Origin: Endoryza sp044226045
GTDB taxonomy: Bacteria > Bacteroidota > Bacteroidia > Chitinophagales > Chitinophagaceae
DNA: 64,000 nt
Assembly: GCA_044226045.1 (NCBI GenBank)
Contig: JBGAHR010000013.1
Span: 28,448-92,447, forward strand
Direction of reading: 5' to 3'
Position numbers and translations under genes: made by a program. Numbering within the stretch: the first letter of the stretch is position 1; every line of letters begins with the position of its first letter. A model generated the notes under the pieces. The model saw nothing but the letters and a program-made list of their open reading frames with translations, was not told the DNA's origin and ran no database searches. Positions 8,666 to 18,033 of this stretch are shown in pieces.

Positions 8666-10012
8666 TTACTTTTCATAACTAAATTTAAATGTGGAAAGGT
8701 CGGGCATTCGAGTTCTTTTTCGTTTCAGTTCGTAGTCATAAATTACTTTTCCCAAATTTTTCATGAATGGGAATCCAACACTGTCATAATCATATTGGCT
8801 GTCGTTCAATACTCCGTCGCTGTTGCAATACATGGCAGCAGAGAGCATGAATTCGATATTGCGTTCAAAATCCACCACATAAGCCACGTCAATCAAAAAG
8901 CCATAGGCATCTCCCACTTTGTTGAAAATCCGAAAAGTCTTGGGGAGGGTTTGCTTTTCAGATCCCCAATAAAGGAATTTGCAATAGGCATCCCAATAAT
9001 CAGGAGCGGGATAAGCCGGAGAACTACTTTCGCCGGGAAAAGCAGACATGTACTGACGGACCAACTGGTAGTCTTCAGCTGTCAGGTTAAATCGTTGGCG
9101 GGCGGGAACTGATTCCGGGAAAAGTACACTTTTCAATACCTGGTGAAGGTCGGCCAGCGGAAAACGATTCTTTTTTGAAAAGTCCATGGGACCTTCCACT
9201 TTTTTATCCCCTCTGTAAAAAGCATTTCCAAGCCAGTTGTTCCGGGCCTGGTAGGGCTTCTGATTGAACTGCAATCCCTGGCTGTACAGCAGGTTGTTGT
9301 TCTCGTCGTAAAACTTCACCGGGTTGCTGTGCCGGTTCTGGTCTTCGTTCAGGACCCGTTCGAGTCTGTGAATTATTTCAACAGAATCGTATCCCATGTT
9401 GTGCAGTTGCTGGTTGATGTAATCCTGCCCGAGGAACTCGTATAACCGGTTGAAGGCATCGTTGTCGCTCACCAGGAAGATCTTTTTTACATACTGGGCA
9501 ATGCTTGGTCGGCCATCGGTGCTGCTGGGATCGTTGTATACTTCATTCTGACCACTATAGGCCGCACCGGTCAGCATGGAGCTGTTTCGGGTGAGTCCGG
9601 GAATCTTTAATTCGTTCAATCGTTGTAAAGCCAGCAGGGCTGTAGGCATCTTAACAGTAGAAGCCGGATAGAAATAGAGCGAAGGATTCAGATTATAACG
9701 GTAATCGGTGAAGACCGGCTGGTTCTTTTCATCGCGGTCAATCCGGGTATAAATAATCTGCAATCGCAGGGCATCTTTCTGTGCCAGCACCGACCCTAGC
9801 AAATCTGAATTATTTCCCAGCAGTTCCGCCAGGAACGCATCAGTTTGCCCGCCGCCCGGCGGATTGATTACAGGGGGCGGCACTTCCTGAGCAGGCGGAA
9901 CAGGCGCTTTCGGGGACGCGATAGTCTGGCCTTTCCTGGGGGAATGGCAATTGGCAAGCAAAAAGCAGGTGGCTAATACCGTGACGGATGATTGAAAAAA
10001 TCGGGAAGCCAT
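8666..10012 (-). CDS. Class A beta-lactamase-fold serine hydrolase, lipoprotein
   Basis: A 448-residue exported protein. A lipobox LLANC (Cys22) follows a short hydrophobic signal, then a Pro-rich linker (35-55). The catalytic domain shows S118-T-V-K121 (SxxK) in YPASTVKMPTALLAL and an S182-D-N loop (LVSDNDAFNRL). A KVG near the C-terminus may stand for the KTG triad. The fold is that of class A beta-lactamases and D,D-peptidases, but the protein is about 150 residues longer than a secreted beta-lactamase and would be membrane-anchored. Peptidoglycan or another ester/amide may be the substrate; drug hydrolysis is not implied. Transcribed divergently from the DUF2723 gene. Confidence 0.8.
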   Translation of the reverse strand: MASRFFQSSVTVLATCFLLANCHSPRKGQTIASPKAPVPPAQEVPPPVINPPGGGQTDAFLAELLGNNSDLLGSVLAQKDALRLQIIYTRIDRDEKNQPVFTDYRYNLNPSLYFYPASTVKMPTALLALQRLNELKIPGLTRNSSMLTGAAYSGQNEVYNDPSSTDGRPSIAQYVKKIFLVSDNDAFNRLYEFLGQDYINQQLHNMGYDSVEIIHRLERVLNEDQNRHSNPVKFYDENNNLLYSQGLQFNQKPYQARNNWLGNAFYRGDKKVEGPMDFSKKNRFPLADLHQVLKSVLFPESVPARQRFNLTAEDYQLVRQYMSAFPGESSSPAYPAPDYWDAYCKFLYWGSEKQTLPKTFRIFNKVGDAYGFLIDVAYVVDFERNIEFMLSAAMYCNSDGVLNDSQYDYDSVGFPFMKNLGKVIYDYELKRKRTRMPDLSTFKFSYEK

Positions 10013-10119
10013 GAATTCGGTTTGAGTAACGAAAATAGGGAATATGACCTGCCCGGTAAAACCGATCCGGGGCTCTTAATTTTAACTCCCCTCCCGTTTG
10101 GAAGTCATTAAATTTCATG

Positions 10120-10127
10120 TAGGTTTG
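10120..10127 (+). promoter_or_regulatory. Bacteroidetes -7 box TAGGTTTG for the DUF2723 gene
   Basis: Exact TAnnTTTG match 26 bases before the ATG at 10154, in the divergent gap. On the other strand a near match (TATTTTCG) serves the hydrolase gene. Confidence 0.55.
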
Positions 10128-10153
10128 CGAAGTTTAATTAAACCAATCGCTAT

Positions 10154-13100
10154 ATGACCTTTAATCGACTTAACAACATTGTGGGGTGGATCGTGTGCCT
10201 GATCGCCTGCACTGTGTATGTAATGACTATGGAACCAACCGGCAGCTTTTGGGATTGCGGCGAGTTTGTTTCCAGTGCCTATAAATTACAGATCCCCCAC
10301 CCTCCCGGCGCCCCTTTGTTTACCCTGCTGGGAAGGTTTTTTATAGTGTTGTTCGGCGATGATCCAATGAGTGCTGCCAGAGGGGTAAACTTCATGAGCG
10401 CCATTGCGAGTGGTTTTACCATCCTGTTCCTGTTCTGGACCATTACTCACTTTGCCCGTAAAATAGTTCACAAGCCCGGTCAGGAGTTGGGTAAAAATCA
10501 ACTGCTGATTATTATGGCTGCCGGTGTGGTGGGCGCCCTGGCCTATACTTTCTCCGATTCTTTCTGGTACAGTGCCGTAGAAGGTGAAGTATATGCCCTT
10601 TCCTCTTTCTTTACCGCCCTGGTGTTCTGGGCCATTCTTAAATGGGAACATGAAGTGGACCTCGAAAACCAGACTGATGGCCATAAGTTCTCCCGCGCCG
10701 ATCGCTGGCTGGTATTCATCTTCTTCATGATGGGCTTGTCAATCGGTGTTCACCTGCTGAACCTGTTGACGATTCCGGCGATTGTGATGGTTTACTATTT
10801 CAAAAGATTCAAGGTTTCTCCATGGGGAACATTCTGGGCCTTTGTACTGGGATGTATCATTACCGGTTTGGTTCAGGTGGTGATCATTCAATGGAGCATT
10901 AAAGGTGCCGGCGCTTTCGATATTTATTTTGTGAATTCCCTTGGCACACCTTTTTTCCTTGGTTTTGCTACCTATTTTGTTTTGCTGTTTGGTTTGTTGA
11001 TCATGGGTCTTCGATTCAAACCACAGCATGTGGAGAAATTCACCGGATTCGCCATTTGGCTGGGTGCGATTCTCCTGTTGTTCTGCTTCCCGTTCGTTTC
11101 TTCTGTCAAAACATTTTTAGCCCTGGTTGTTCTGATAGGTGGTGTCATCGCGGCTGCCTATTATTTCCGCAATGGGGTTACCTCCTTCCTCAAAATCGCT
11201 ATTCTTTCTACCATATTTGTCATCATCGGTTATTCTACCTATTTCACTACCCTGATCCGCTCCTCTGCGAATCCTTCGGTAGATATGTACAATGTAGACA
11301 ACCCGGTGAGCCTTGTGGGTTATCTTAGCCGTGACCAGTATGGCGACTGGCCTATCCTGTATGGTCCGGACTTTACTTTCCGCTCGCCATCCGTTCCTGT
11401 AGGCCGTATGTATGTAAAAGGAAAAGACAAATACAATGATGTGGGAGCCATGCGCAAGCTCGATTATATGGAAGCCCCCTCTTCTCAGGAAGTGGAGAAC
11501 ATCCTCAACCAGCACCCCGACTGGGATGCCAATAAACTCAAGCCGCATCTCTTCCCGCGGATGTATGACCCTGGTACTGAAAGAAACCAGGAATTCGTAT
11601 ACCGCTCATTCGGAGGAATGGGGGCAGACGATCAACCCACTTTCGCCAGTAACATCAAGTACTTTGTTTCATATCAATTTAACTGGATGTACTGGAGATA
11701 CTTTATGTGGAATTTTGCCGGCAAACAGAACGACCTGCAGGGATTAGGCAACGTGCGCGATGGCAACTGGGCAAGTGGTATCAACTTCATTGATAATAAG
11801 ATTTTTAATAAGAGTACACCGGATGTGTTGCCTTCAACCGCCGGAAAAGATAATAAGGCAAATAACAAACTATTCTTCCTTCCATTTATTTTAGGCATCC
11901 TCGGTGGCATCCACCAGTTCATGAAGACAAAGAGAGATTTCCTCATCAATTTCCTGTTGTTCTTCTTTACGGGTTTTGCCATCGTAATATACCTCAACCA
12001 GTCAGGTTTTCAACCCCGTGAAAGGGACTATGCTTATGTTGGCTCTTTCTATGCCTTTGCCGTCTGGATTGGACTGGGAGTGTTATTCATCCGTGAACTG
12101 TTGCAAAAAGTTGTAAAAGATCCCCTGGCAGGATATGCAGCCTTCGGTATCAGCCTGCTCGCTGTGCCTGTGCTGATGGCTTCGCAGGAATGGGATGACC
12201 ATGATCGCAGCAAAAAGACGCTGGCATACGACCTTGGCAAGGATTACCTTGAAAGTTGCGCACCAAATGCCATCGTCATTTCATTTGGTGATAATGATAC
12301 TTACCCGCTCTGGTATACGCAGGAGGTGGCCGGAAACCGCACAGACTTGCGTGTGATGAACTATAGCCTGCTGGGAACAGACTGGTATATCAATCAGCTC
12401 CGATACAAAGTCAATAACAGCGATCCGGCCGATGTGATATTCACCCCCGAGCAGATCGAAGGATCCAAGCGCGAACAGATCTTCGCTTATGGATCACTGA
12501 GCCGACCTTTCCCCAACAACCCGGCAGGACAGTTCGACCAGAACAAATATTATGACCTGTATGATGTACTGAAAAATATCACCGGCAGTGACGATAGGAA
12601 GTTTACCGTTCCGATTGGCGACGACGAGTATCTGAATACATTCCCGGTTAGCAAGGTGTCCGTTCCAGTTGATACCGCACTGGTGAGAAAGAACATGCCT
12701 TTCAACCCAACAGATAGTATCGTGTCTGAATTAAAGCTCGACATCAAGAAAAACTACATGTTCAAGAATGACCTGGCGGTTCTGGCGATCATCGCTGCCA
12801 ACAAATGGAAAAGACCGATCTATTTCACTTCTACACAGGAACTGGAAGAGCTTGGACTTGACAAATATGTGAGAATGGAAGGTCTCGCTTACCGACTGGT
12901 ACCCGTTGAAACCAGGGGCGGTTCTTCTATTGAGAACGATGTGGCCTTTGATAATGTGATGAAGAAATTTGCCTATGGCAATGCCAATAAACCAGGGGTA
13001 TTCTTTGATGAAGAAAACCGTCGCCACATTAATAGTATTCGCCTGGCACATGCGATTATAGCGTCTAACCTGGCCCTTGCCAACAAAAAGGACTCCGCTT

Positions 13101-13546
13101 CCAAGATATTGAACAAATACGATCAAATGGTCCTGGAATCGAATGTGCCATATGGCATGACATCTAACAGAGGCAACCAGCATAACGCCATAACCATGAG
13201 TTTCCTGCAGGCTTCTTACCAGGCGGGTGACTTTACCCTGGCTAAAAAAGTGGCTGCCTCCCTGAAGAAAGACCTGAACGAACAACTGAAATACTACCGC
13301 TCATTGGGAGATGCCAATATGACCACCGATCAATTGGCCGGAGAGGTGGCATCTTATCTCAGCCAGAAACCAACGGGTAACCTGAGCGAATACCAGGAAG
13401 GGTTTGCTCGTGATATCTACAGCTGCTACCAGATGATCAAACAAATGGAAGAATTTGAGAAGATGTATCGTGTTCCCGGAGCGCCTAATCCAACCGAGGC
13501 TGGCCCCCAAACGATACAAAGCCCTGACTCGCAACAAAAAAGATAG
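10154..13546 (+). CDS. GT117/DUF2723 membrane glycosyltransferase (protein O-mannosyltransferase-like)
   Basis: A very large (1130-residue) inner-membrane protein. The N-terminal 550 residues are DUF2723: a first helix ending in TMEPTGSFWDCGEFVSSAY with acidic D34 and E37, as in the first loop of GT-C transferases, the HPPGAPL motif, and at least ten transmembrane helices. The C-terminal 450 residues are soluble (QPRERDYAYVGSFYAFAVW, SFGDNDTYPLWYTQE, later a helical TPR-like end). The family is CAZy GT117; the human relative TMEM260 transfers mannose to protein. The likely role is transfer of sugar from a lipid carrier to exported proteins. The size is normal for Bacteroidota. Confidence 0.85.
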   Translation: MTFNRLNNIVGWIVCLIACTVYVMTMEPTGSFWDCGEFVSSAYKLQIPHPPGAPLFTLLGRFFIVLFGDDPMSAARGVNFMSAIASGFTILFLFWTITHFARKIVHKPGQELGKNQLLIIMAAGVVGALAYTFSDSFWYSAVEGEVYALSSFFTALVFWAILKWEHEVDLENQTDGHKFSRADRWLVFIFFMMGLSIGVHLLNLLTIPAIVMVYYFKRFKVSPWGTFWAFVLGCIITGLVQVVIIQWSIKGAGAFDIYFVNSLGTPFFLGFATYFVLLFGLLIMGLRFKPQHVEKFTGFAIWLGAILLLFCFPFVSSVKTFLALVVLIGGVIAAAYYFRNGVTSFLKIAILSTIFVIIGYSTYFTTLIRSSANPSVDMYNVDNPVSLVGYLSRDQYGDWPILYGPDFTFRSPSVPVGRMYVKGKDKYNDVGAMRKLDYMEAPSSQEVENILNQHPDWDANKLKPHLFPRMYDPGTERNQEFVYRSFGGMGADDQPTFASNIKYFVSYQFNWMYWRYFMWNFAGKQNDLQGLGNVRDGNWASGINFIDNKIFNKSTPDVLPSTAGKDNKANNKLFFLPFILGILGGIHQFMKTKRDFLINFLLFFFTGFAIVIYLNQSGFQPRERDYAYVGSFYAFAVWIGLGVLFIRELLQKVVKDPLAGYAAFGISLLAVPVLMASQEWDDHDRSKKTLAYDLGKDYLESCAPNAIVISFGDNDTYPLWYTQEVAGNRTDLRVMNYSLLGTDWYINQLRYKVNNSDPADVIFTPEQIEGSKREQIFAYGSLSRPFPNNPAGQFDQNKYYDLYDVLKNITGSDDRKFTVPIGDDEYLNTFPVSKVSVPVDTALVRKNMPFNPTDSIVSELKLDIKKNYMFKNDLAVLAIIAANKWKRPIYFTSTQELEELGLDKYVRMEGLAYRLVPVETRGGSSIENDVAFDNVMKKFAYGNANKPGVFFDEENRRHINSIRLAHAIIASNLALANKKDSASKILNKYDQMVLESNVPYGMTSNRGNQHNAITMSFLQASYQAGDFTLAKKVAASLKKDLNEQLKYYRSLGDANMTTDQLAGEVASYLSQKPTGNLSEYQEGFARDIYSCYQMIKQMEEFEKMYRVPGAPNPTEAGPQTIQSPDSQQKR

Positions 13547-13571
13547 GCCGCACCACAAAAGATAACTTTCG

Positions 13572-13604
13572 AATCCCGGAATGAACTTTCCGGGATTTTT
13601 TTTA
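13572..13604 (+). terminator. Terminator after the DUF2723 gene
   Basis: Stem AATCCCGGAA (13572-13581) with TTCCGGGATT (13588-13597), a 6-nt loop and a T-run. Confidence 0.85.
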
Positions 13605-13689
13605 TTATTTACTATGTACGAACTTACAGGTACTTTCCGCACGGTGGTAACCGTCAACGATTGGATGCTGAGGATTTTAAATACACAAC

Positions 13690-14787
13690 ATGATTGGACA
13701 CCATTTTACTCGTTTTGATCCCAACAGCGAGGGCAAATCAAAATTTGACCAGCTATTGGACATATTTATGCAATTGCTCACTTATACCAACGGTGATGTG
13801 GGCGAAGCGTTGAGCTGGATGAACCAACTCGACAAAGAATACGAAATGACCAATGAAGAGTACGGCATGGGTGATTTCATCGAAGAACTAAAAGAAAAAG
13901 GCTATATCGATGAAAACAACCAGTCTGGAGAAATCAGGATTACCCCCAAAACCGAGCAGGGCATCCGTAAAAAATCATTGGAAGAGATCTTTGGGAAACT
14001 GAAGAAAACCAAAAAAGGAGATCACCATAGCTTCAAACCCGGACAGGGAGATGAGATCAACCCGGAGACAAGGCCATTCCGTTTCGGTGATATGCTGGAA
14101 CAGATTGATTTCACCACATCCATCCGAAATGCGCAGATCAACCATGGCATCGAAAGTTTCAACATGCAGGAAGATGACCTGGCCATCCGTGATACCGACT
14201 TCAAGGCCCAGACCTCTACTGTGCTGATGATTGATATCTCTCACTCCATGATTCTCTATGGAGAAGACCGGATTACGCCAGCCAAGAAAGTAGCAATGGC
14301 ATTGAGTGAACTGATCACTACCAAATACCCGAAAGACACATTGGATATTGTGGTGTTTGGTAATGATGCGTGGCCGGTGGAAATAAAAGACCTCCCCTAC
14401 CTGCAGGTCGGCCCTTATCATACCAATACCGTAGCCGGACTGGAACTGGCCATGGATATACTGAGAAGAAGAAGAAACCCCAACAAACAGATTTTCATGA
14501 TAACAGACGGGAAACCCACCTGCCTGAAGATTGGTAAACGGTATTACAAAAACAGTTTTGGCCTCGATAGAAAGATAACCACCCGATGCCTGAATCTCGC
14601 CGCACAATGCAAAAAACTGAAAATTCCAATCACCACCTTTATGATCGCAACAGATCCCTATCTGCAGCGATTTGTCCAGGAATTTACAGAAACCAATAAC
14701 GGGAAAGCCTTTTTTGCATCCCTTGATAAACTTGGCGCTTTCATTTTCCGGGATTTTGAAAGCGGTAAACGCAAGACAGTATATTAA
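13690..14787 (+). CDS. VWA-domain protein partnered with a MoxR-like ATPase
   Basis: A 365-residue cytoplasmic protein. The first 160 residues are helical and charged. A von Willebrand A domain follows, with an intact MIDAS motif D182-x-S184-x-S186 (VLMIDISHSM), a metal-loop DIVVFGNDAWP, and ITDGKPT near residue 277. It precedes by 66 bases a magnesium-chelatase-type AAA+ ATPase, so the pair has the MoxR/VWA arrangement used by chaperone-like systems that insert metals or remodel client complexes. No client gene is adjacent. A 34-codon open frame starting at 13614 overlaps its start; I do not call it a gene. Confidence 0.85.
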   Translation: MIGHHFTRFDPNSEGKSKFDQLLDIFMQLLTYTNGDVGEALSWMNQLDKEYEMTNEEYGMGDFIEELKEKGYIDENNQSGEIRITPKTEQGIRKKSLEEIFGKLKKTKKGDHHSFKPGQGDEINPETRPFRFGDMLEQIDFTTSIRNAQINHGIESFNMQEDDLAIRDTDFKAQTSTVLMIDISHSMILYGEDRITPAKKVAMALSELITTKYPKDTLDIVVFGNDAWPVEIKDLPYLQVGPYHTNTVAGLELAMDILRRRRNPNKQIFMITDGKPTCLKIGKRYYKNSFGLDRKITTRCLNLAAQCKKLKIPITTFMIATDPYLQRFVQEFTETNNGKAFFASLDKLGAFIFRDFESGKRKTVY

Positions 14788-14853
14788 ATCATGCCAGGGC
14801 AATAATTCCTTACTGGAGCCGCCGCCCCTGGAAAGAAGACAAACAATCAGACT

Positions 14854-16383
14854 ATGAACACATCTATCAATACACTGGGAGAATTAAAAAAGAGTGGATA
14901 TAAATCCAGGTCGATCAAAGAAGAAGTGAGGGAGAACCTTATTCGAAAATTGCAATCAGGAGAAGAAACATTTACCGGTATTATCGGATATGAAGAAACA
15001 GTCATTCCTGATGTAGAAAGGGCTTTGTTATCAAGGCACAATATCCTGTTTCTCGGATTGAGGGGGCAGGCTAAAACCAGGATGGCCCGGCAGATGGTTG
15101 AGTTGCTCGATGAGTATATTCCGGTTATTGCAGGTAGTGAGATCAATGACGATCCCTTTAACCCGATCTCCAAATATGCCAGGGAGCTGATTGCAGCCAA
15201 GGGCGACCAGACGCCGATCGAATGGATGCATCGCAGCGAACGGTATGGCGAGAAGCTGGCTACACCCGATGTGAGTGTAGCCGACCTTATTGGAGATATC
15301 GACCCGATCAAAGCAGCCAACCTCCGCCTCAGCTTCGCGGATGAAGGCGTAATCCATTACGGAATCATTCCAAGAAGCAACCGCAGCATCTTCGTTATAA
15401 ACGAGATACCGGATCTGCAAGCCAGGATACAGGTGGCCCTTTTCAATATTTTGGAAGAAGGGGATATTCAGATCCGCGGATTTAAACTGAGAATGCCGCT
15501 TGATATTCTTTTTGTCTTCACTGCCAACCCCGAAGACTACACGAACCGCGGGTCTATTGTAACTCCCTTAAAGGATCGTATCCAAAGCCAGATACTTACT
15601 CACTATCCCAAATCGATCGAAGCCGCTCTGACAATCACAGAACAGGAGGCGCATATTCACCAGGATCAAAAAGTGAAAGTAAAAGTGAGCGACCTGGTAA
15701 AAAGGCTGATTGAACAGATCGCCTTTGAAGCAAGAACCAACGAATATGTCGACAAAAAAAGTGGCGTATCGGCCCGTTTGAGTATCTCTGCTTTTGAAAA
15801 CGCACTCAGCTCTGCCGAAAGAAGAGCCATCATCAACCGGGAAAAGGAAACCCATGTATGGATCAGCGACCTGGCCGGCATCATTCCCTCTATTACGGGC
15901 AAAATTGAACTGGTATATGAAGGAGAACAGGAAGGCCCTTACCAGGTTGCCATGAATCTGCTGGACAAGGCAATCCGATCACAATTCGTACAATATTTCC
16001 CGAACCCGGAGTCTTCCAAAAAGAAAAGACCCAATGCCCAGCAGCCTCCCGTGGAAAATCCCTATAAATCAGTGCAGGCCTGGTTCGACAAGGGAAATTC
16101 CATCAACCTGCTGTTTAACAGCAAGGATGAAGACAAAATTCAGCAGTTGTACAAGGTGGATGGATTACATGCCCTGGTAAAAAAGCATTTTAAACATGCC
16201 AACGAAAAAGAAGCGGCCTTGTTGATGGAGTTTGTTCTGCACGGTCTCGCGGCTTATTCCATCATTAGTAAGAAGATGGTGGAAGGCAGGCTGGAATTTA
16301 AAGACCTGATGGGTTCTATCCTCAATCTCGGCACCAGCTCTTCGCTGGGAGAAGAAGATTTCGATAACGAAGACTTTAACTAG
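14854..16383 (+). CDS. Magnesium chelatase subunit I-like (MoxR-type) AAA+ ATPase
   Basis: A 509-residue AAA+ protein. Walker A G68-LRGQAK-T75, a Walker B-like IFVINEIPDL in which the usual Asp is Asn183 followed by Glu184, sensor 1 in FVFTANPEDYTNRG, and an arginine finger region in IVTPLKDRIQSQI. The C-terminal 180 residues are helical with an acidic end (EEDFDNEDFN). The Asn in Walker B is worth noting, but the general base Glu is present, so ATP hydrolysis may remain. It probably works with the VWA protein encoded just upstream. A 17-bp hairpin terminator follows. Confidence 0.85.
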   Translation: MNTSINTLGELKKSGYKSRSIKEEVRENLIRKLQSGEETFTGIIGYEETVIPDVERALLSRHNILFLGLRGQAKTRMARQMVELLDEYIPVIAGSEINDDPFNPISKYARELIAAKGDQTPIEWMHRSERYGEKLATPDVSVADLIGDIDPIKAANLRLSFADEGVIHYGIIPRSNRSIFVINEIPDLQARIQVALFNILEEGDIQIRGFKLRMPLDILFVFTANPEDYTNRGSIVTPLKDRIQSQILTHYPKSIEAALTITEQEAHIHQDQKVKVKVSDLVKRLIEQIAFEARTNEYVDKKSGVSARLSISAFENALSSAERRAIINREKETHVWISDLAGIIPSITGKIELVYEGEQEGPYQVAMNLLDKAIRSQFVQYFPNPESSKKKRPNAQQPPVENPYKSVQAWFDKGNSINLLFNSKDEDKIQQLYKVDGLHALVKKHFKHANEKEAALLMEFVLHGLAAYSIISKKMVEGRLEFKDLMGSILNLGTSSSLGEEDFDNEDFN

Positions 16384-16395
16384 TCAAATAATAGT

Positions 16396-16447
16396 AAAGC
16401 ATATTTCGATGCATTCGCTTCCCGCATCGAAATATGCTTTGTCATTT
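16396..16447. terminator. Bidirectional terminator, 17-bp stem
   Basis: Bases 16396-16412 and 16424-16440 form a perfect 17-bp stem with an 11-nt loop, between the AAA+ gene (+) and the outer-membrane protein gene (-). Confidence 0.8.
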
Positions 16448-16463
16448 TAGTGAGCGACTGATA

Positions 16464-16937
16464 TCAGAACTTATATCCGAATGATACCGAAGCATAGTAA
16501 GGGAAGAAGCCAAAGCTTCCGAATATCGGAGTGATGCCAGCCCGGAAGGTAAACCCGGGTGTGGGCGTCTGATATCGATAGCCGAAATTGAGATGCCCGA
16601 ATGTTGTTCTGAAAACATCTCCGTCATCGGAAAAGTCGTTGCTCGCAATGAGAGGGGTTATTCCCGCCCCCACTTCAAAATAGTTTTTGGTGTCTTTACC
16701 GATCAGGTAGTTTAATCCAATTGGGATAAAGAGAGCCGTACTACCATCAATGCTGATCCCACCAAATCCAATGCGGCCACCGATACCATTTTCCTTTTTG
16801 GAAAAACGAGTGTCGAAGTTGAACGATGCCAGGCCGGGTCCTCCCAGCTCGAAGTAAATGGATTTGGCGGCGGTTTGGGCGGTGAGCGCCTGACTTCCCA
16901 GTAGAAGTACACAGGCCCAAAGGAGTATCTTTTTCAT
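16464..16937 (-). CDS. Small outer-membrane beta-barrel protein, hypothetical
   Basis: A 157-residue exported protein with a Sec signal peptide (MKKILLWACVLLLGSQALTAQ, cleavage after TAQ likely). The mature part alternates aromatic and small residues in short strands (IYFELGGPGLASFNFDTRF, GHLNFGYRYQT, YYASVSFGYKF) and ends in Phe, the hallmark of an outer-membrane barrel. Eight strands are plausible from the length. Function unknown. It is convergent with the AAA+ gene and lies downstream of murB on the same strand with a 46-base gap. Confidence 0.7.
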   Translation of the reverse strand: MKKILLWACVLLLGSQALTAQTAAKSIYFELGGPGLASFNFDTRFSKKENGIGGRIGFGGISIDGSTALFIPIGLNYLIGKDTKNYFEVGAGITPLIASNDFSDDGDVFRTTFGHLNFGYRYQTPTPGFTFRAGITPIFGSFGFFPYYASVSFGYKF

Positions 16938-16983
16938 GCTGTACGTTTTGCGGGGTTGACATCAAAAATTGAGGAAACGATGC

Positions 16984-18012
16984 TTATACAATATTTACTT
17001 CCCTCTCCAGCTCCACATTAAAGGTTTCCTTAACTGATTTCAGAATTTTTTCGCTGAGATCGAAAATCTGCTGACCGCTAGCCGATCCAAAGTTCACCAG
17101 TACCAGCGCCTGTTTGTCGTGGCAGCCCGCATCACCCTCCCGGTAACCCTTCCAGCCACATTGTTCGATGAGCCATCCCGCCGCCAGTTTCATAGTACCA
17201 TCGTTGTTTCGATAACCAATAATTTCCGGGAACCTCTGGCGAAGCGTTTCAAACTGCTCCAATGATACCGACGGGTTTTTGTAGAAGCTGCCCGCATTGC
17301 CGGTAACGGCAGGGTCCGGTAATTTGGATTGGCGGATATTGATCACTGCCTGTGAAACAGAACGGATGTCTGGTACCGTTACATTCATTCTCTGCAGTTC
17401 GTCCCTGATGGCGCCATAACTGGTATGAAGAATGGGCGATTTCAATAACCGAAAAGTAACATTCAGGATAATATATTTTCCCTTCCATTTTCGTTTAAAC
17501 GCACTTTCGCGATAACCGAATTCGCAATCGGACCGGGTAAATGTGCAGACTTTTTGGTCGGTGATATGAAAGGCTTCCAGGTTCCAAAAAGCGCTCTCCA
17601 GTTCTACCCCGTACGCACCTATATTCTGCATTGGTGCGGCTCCAACATTTCCCGGGATCAGGGAAAGATTTTCCACGCCCCCCCATCCTTTGCCGATAGC
17701 GTATAATACGAATTGATGCCACACGACCCCCGCTCCGGCTTTCACATACACAGCCTCCGCGTCTTCATGCAATTCTTCGATCCCCTGTATGTTGTTCTTC
17801 AGAACGAGACCTTCAAAATCCGATTTAAACAACACATTGCTGCCACCCCCCAAAATCATTACCGGCTTCTGTTGACTGCGAGCCCAGGCCATCAATGCCT
17901 CCAATTCATCCAATGAATCGAAAGAGGCAAAATATTCCGCTTTGACATCGATACCGAAAGTATTAAATTTCCTCAGCGAAAAATGAGGTACTATATTGAG
18001 TGATGAGGGCAT
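16984..18012 (-). CDS. murB: UDP-N-acetylenolpyruvoylglucosamine reductase MurB
   Basis: A 342-residue FAD enzyme that reduces UDP-GlcNAc-enolpyruvate to UDP-MurNAc in peptidoglycan synthesis. FAD-binding segment PVMILGGGSNVLF, GNVGAAPMQNIGAYGVE, the catalytic serine in TGNAGSFYKNP, and a C-terminal LAAGWLIEQCGWKG. The length and loop features fit the E. coli-type (type I) enzyme. It diverges from the next gene with only 21 bases between starts; a TTACTTTG near-box lies upstream. Confidence 0.96.
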   Translation of the reverse strand: MPSSLNIVPHFSLRKFNTFGIDVKAEYFASFDSLDELEALMAWARSQQKPVMILGGGSNVLFKSDFEGLVLKNNIQGIEELHEDAEAVYVKAGAGVVWHQFVLYAIGKGWGGVENLSLIPGNVGAAPMQNIGAYGVELESAFWNLEAFHITDQKVCTFTRSDCEFGYRESAFKRKWKGKYIILNVTFRLLKSPILHTSYGAIRDELQRMNVTVPDIRSVSQAVINIRQSKLPDPAVTGNAGSFYKNPSVSLEQFETLRQRFPEIIGYRNNDGTMKLAAGWLIEQCGWKGYREGDAGCHDKQALVLVNFGSASGQQIFDLSEKILKSVKETFNVELEREVNIV

Positions 18013-18033
18013 ACCTGCAAAGTAAGAAAATAT

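Noticed and set aside
8666..10012. Antibiotic-resistance beta-lactamase
   Set aside because: SxxK and SDN motifs are present but the protein is much longer and lipid-anchored; a peptidoglycan-related hydrolase is as likely, so resistance is not claimed.
13614..13718. A 34-codon frame overlapping the start of the VWA gene
   Set aside because: Starts inside the terminator-proximal leader; no ribosome site or homology recognised. Could be a leader peptide but unsupported.
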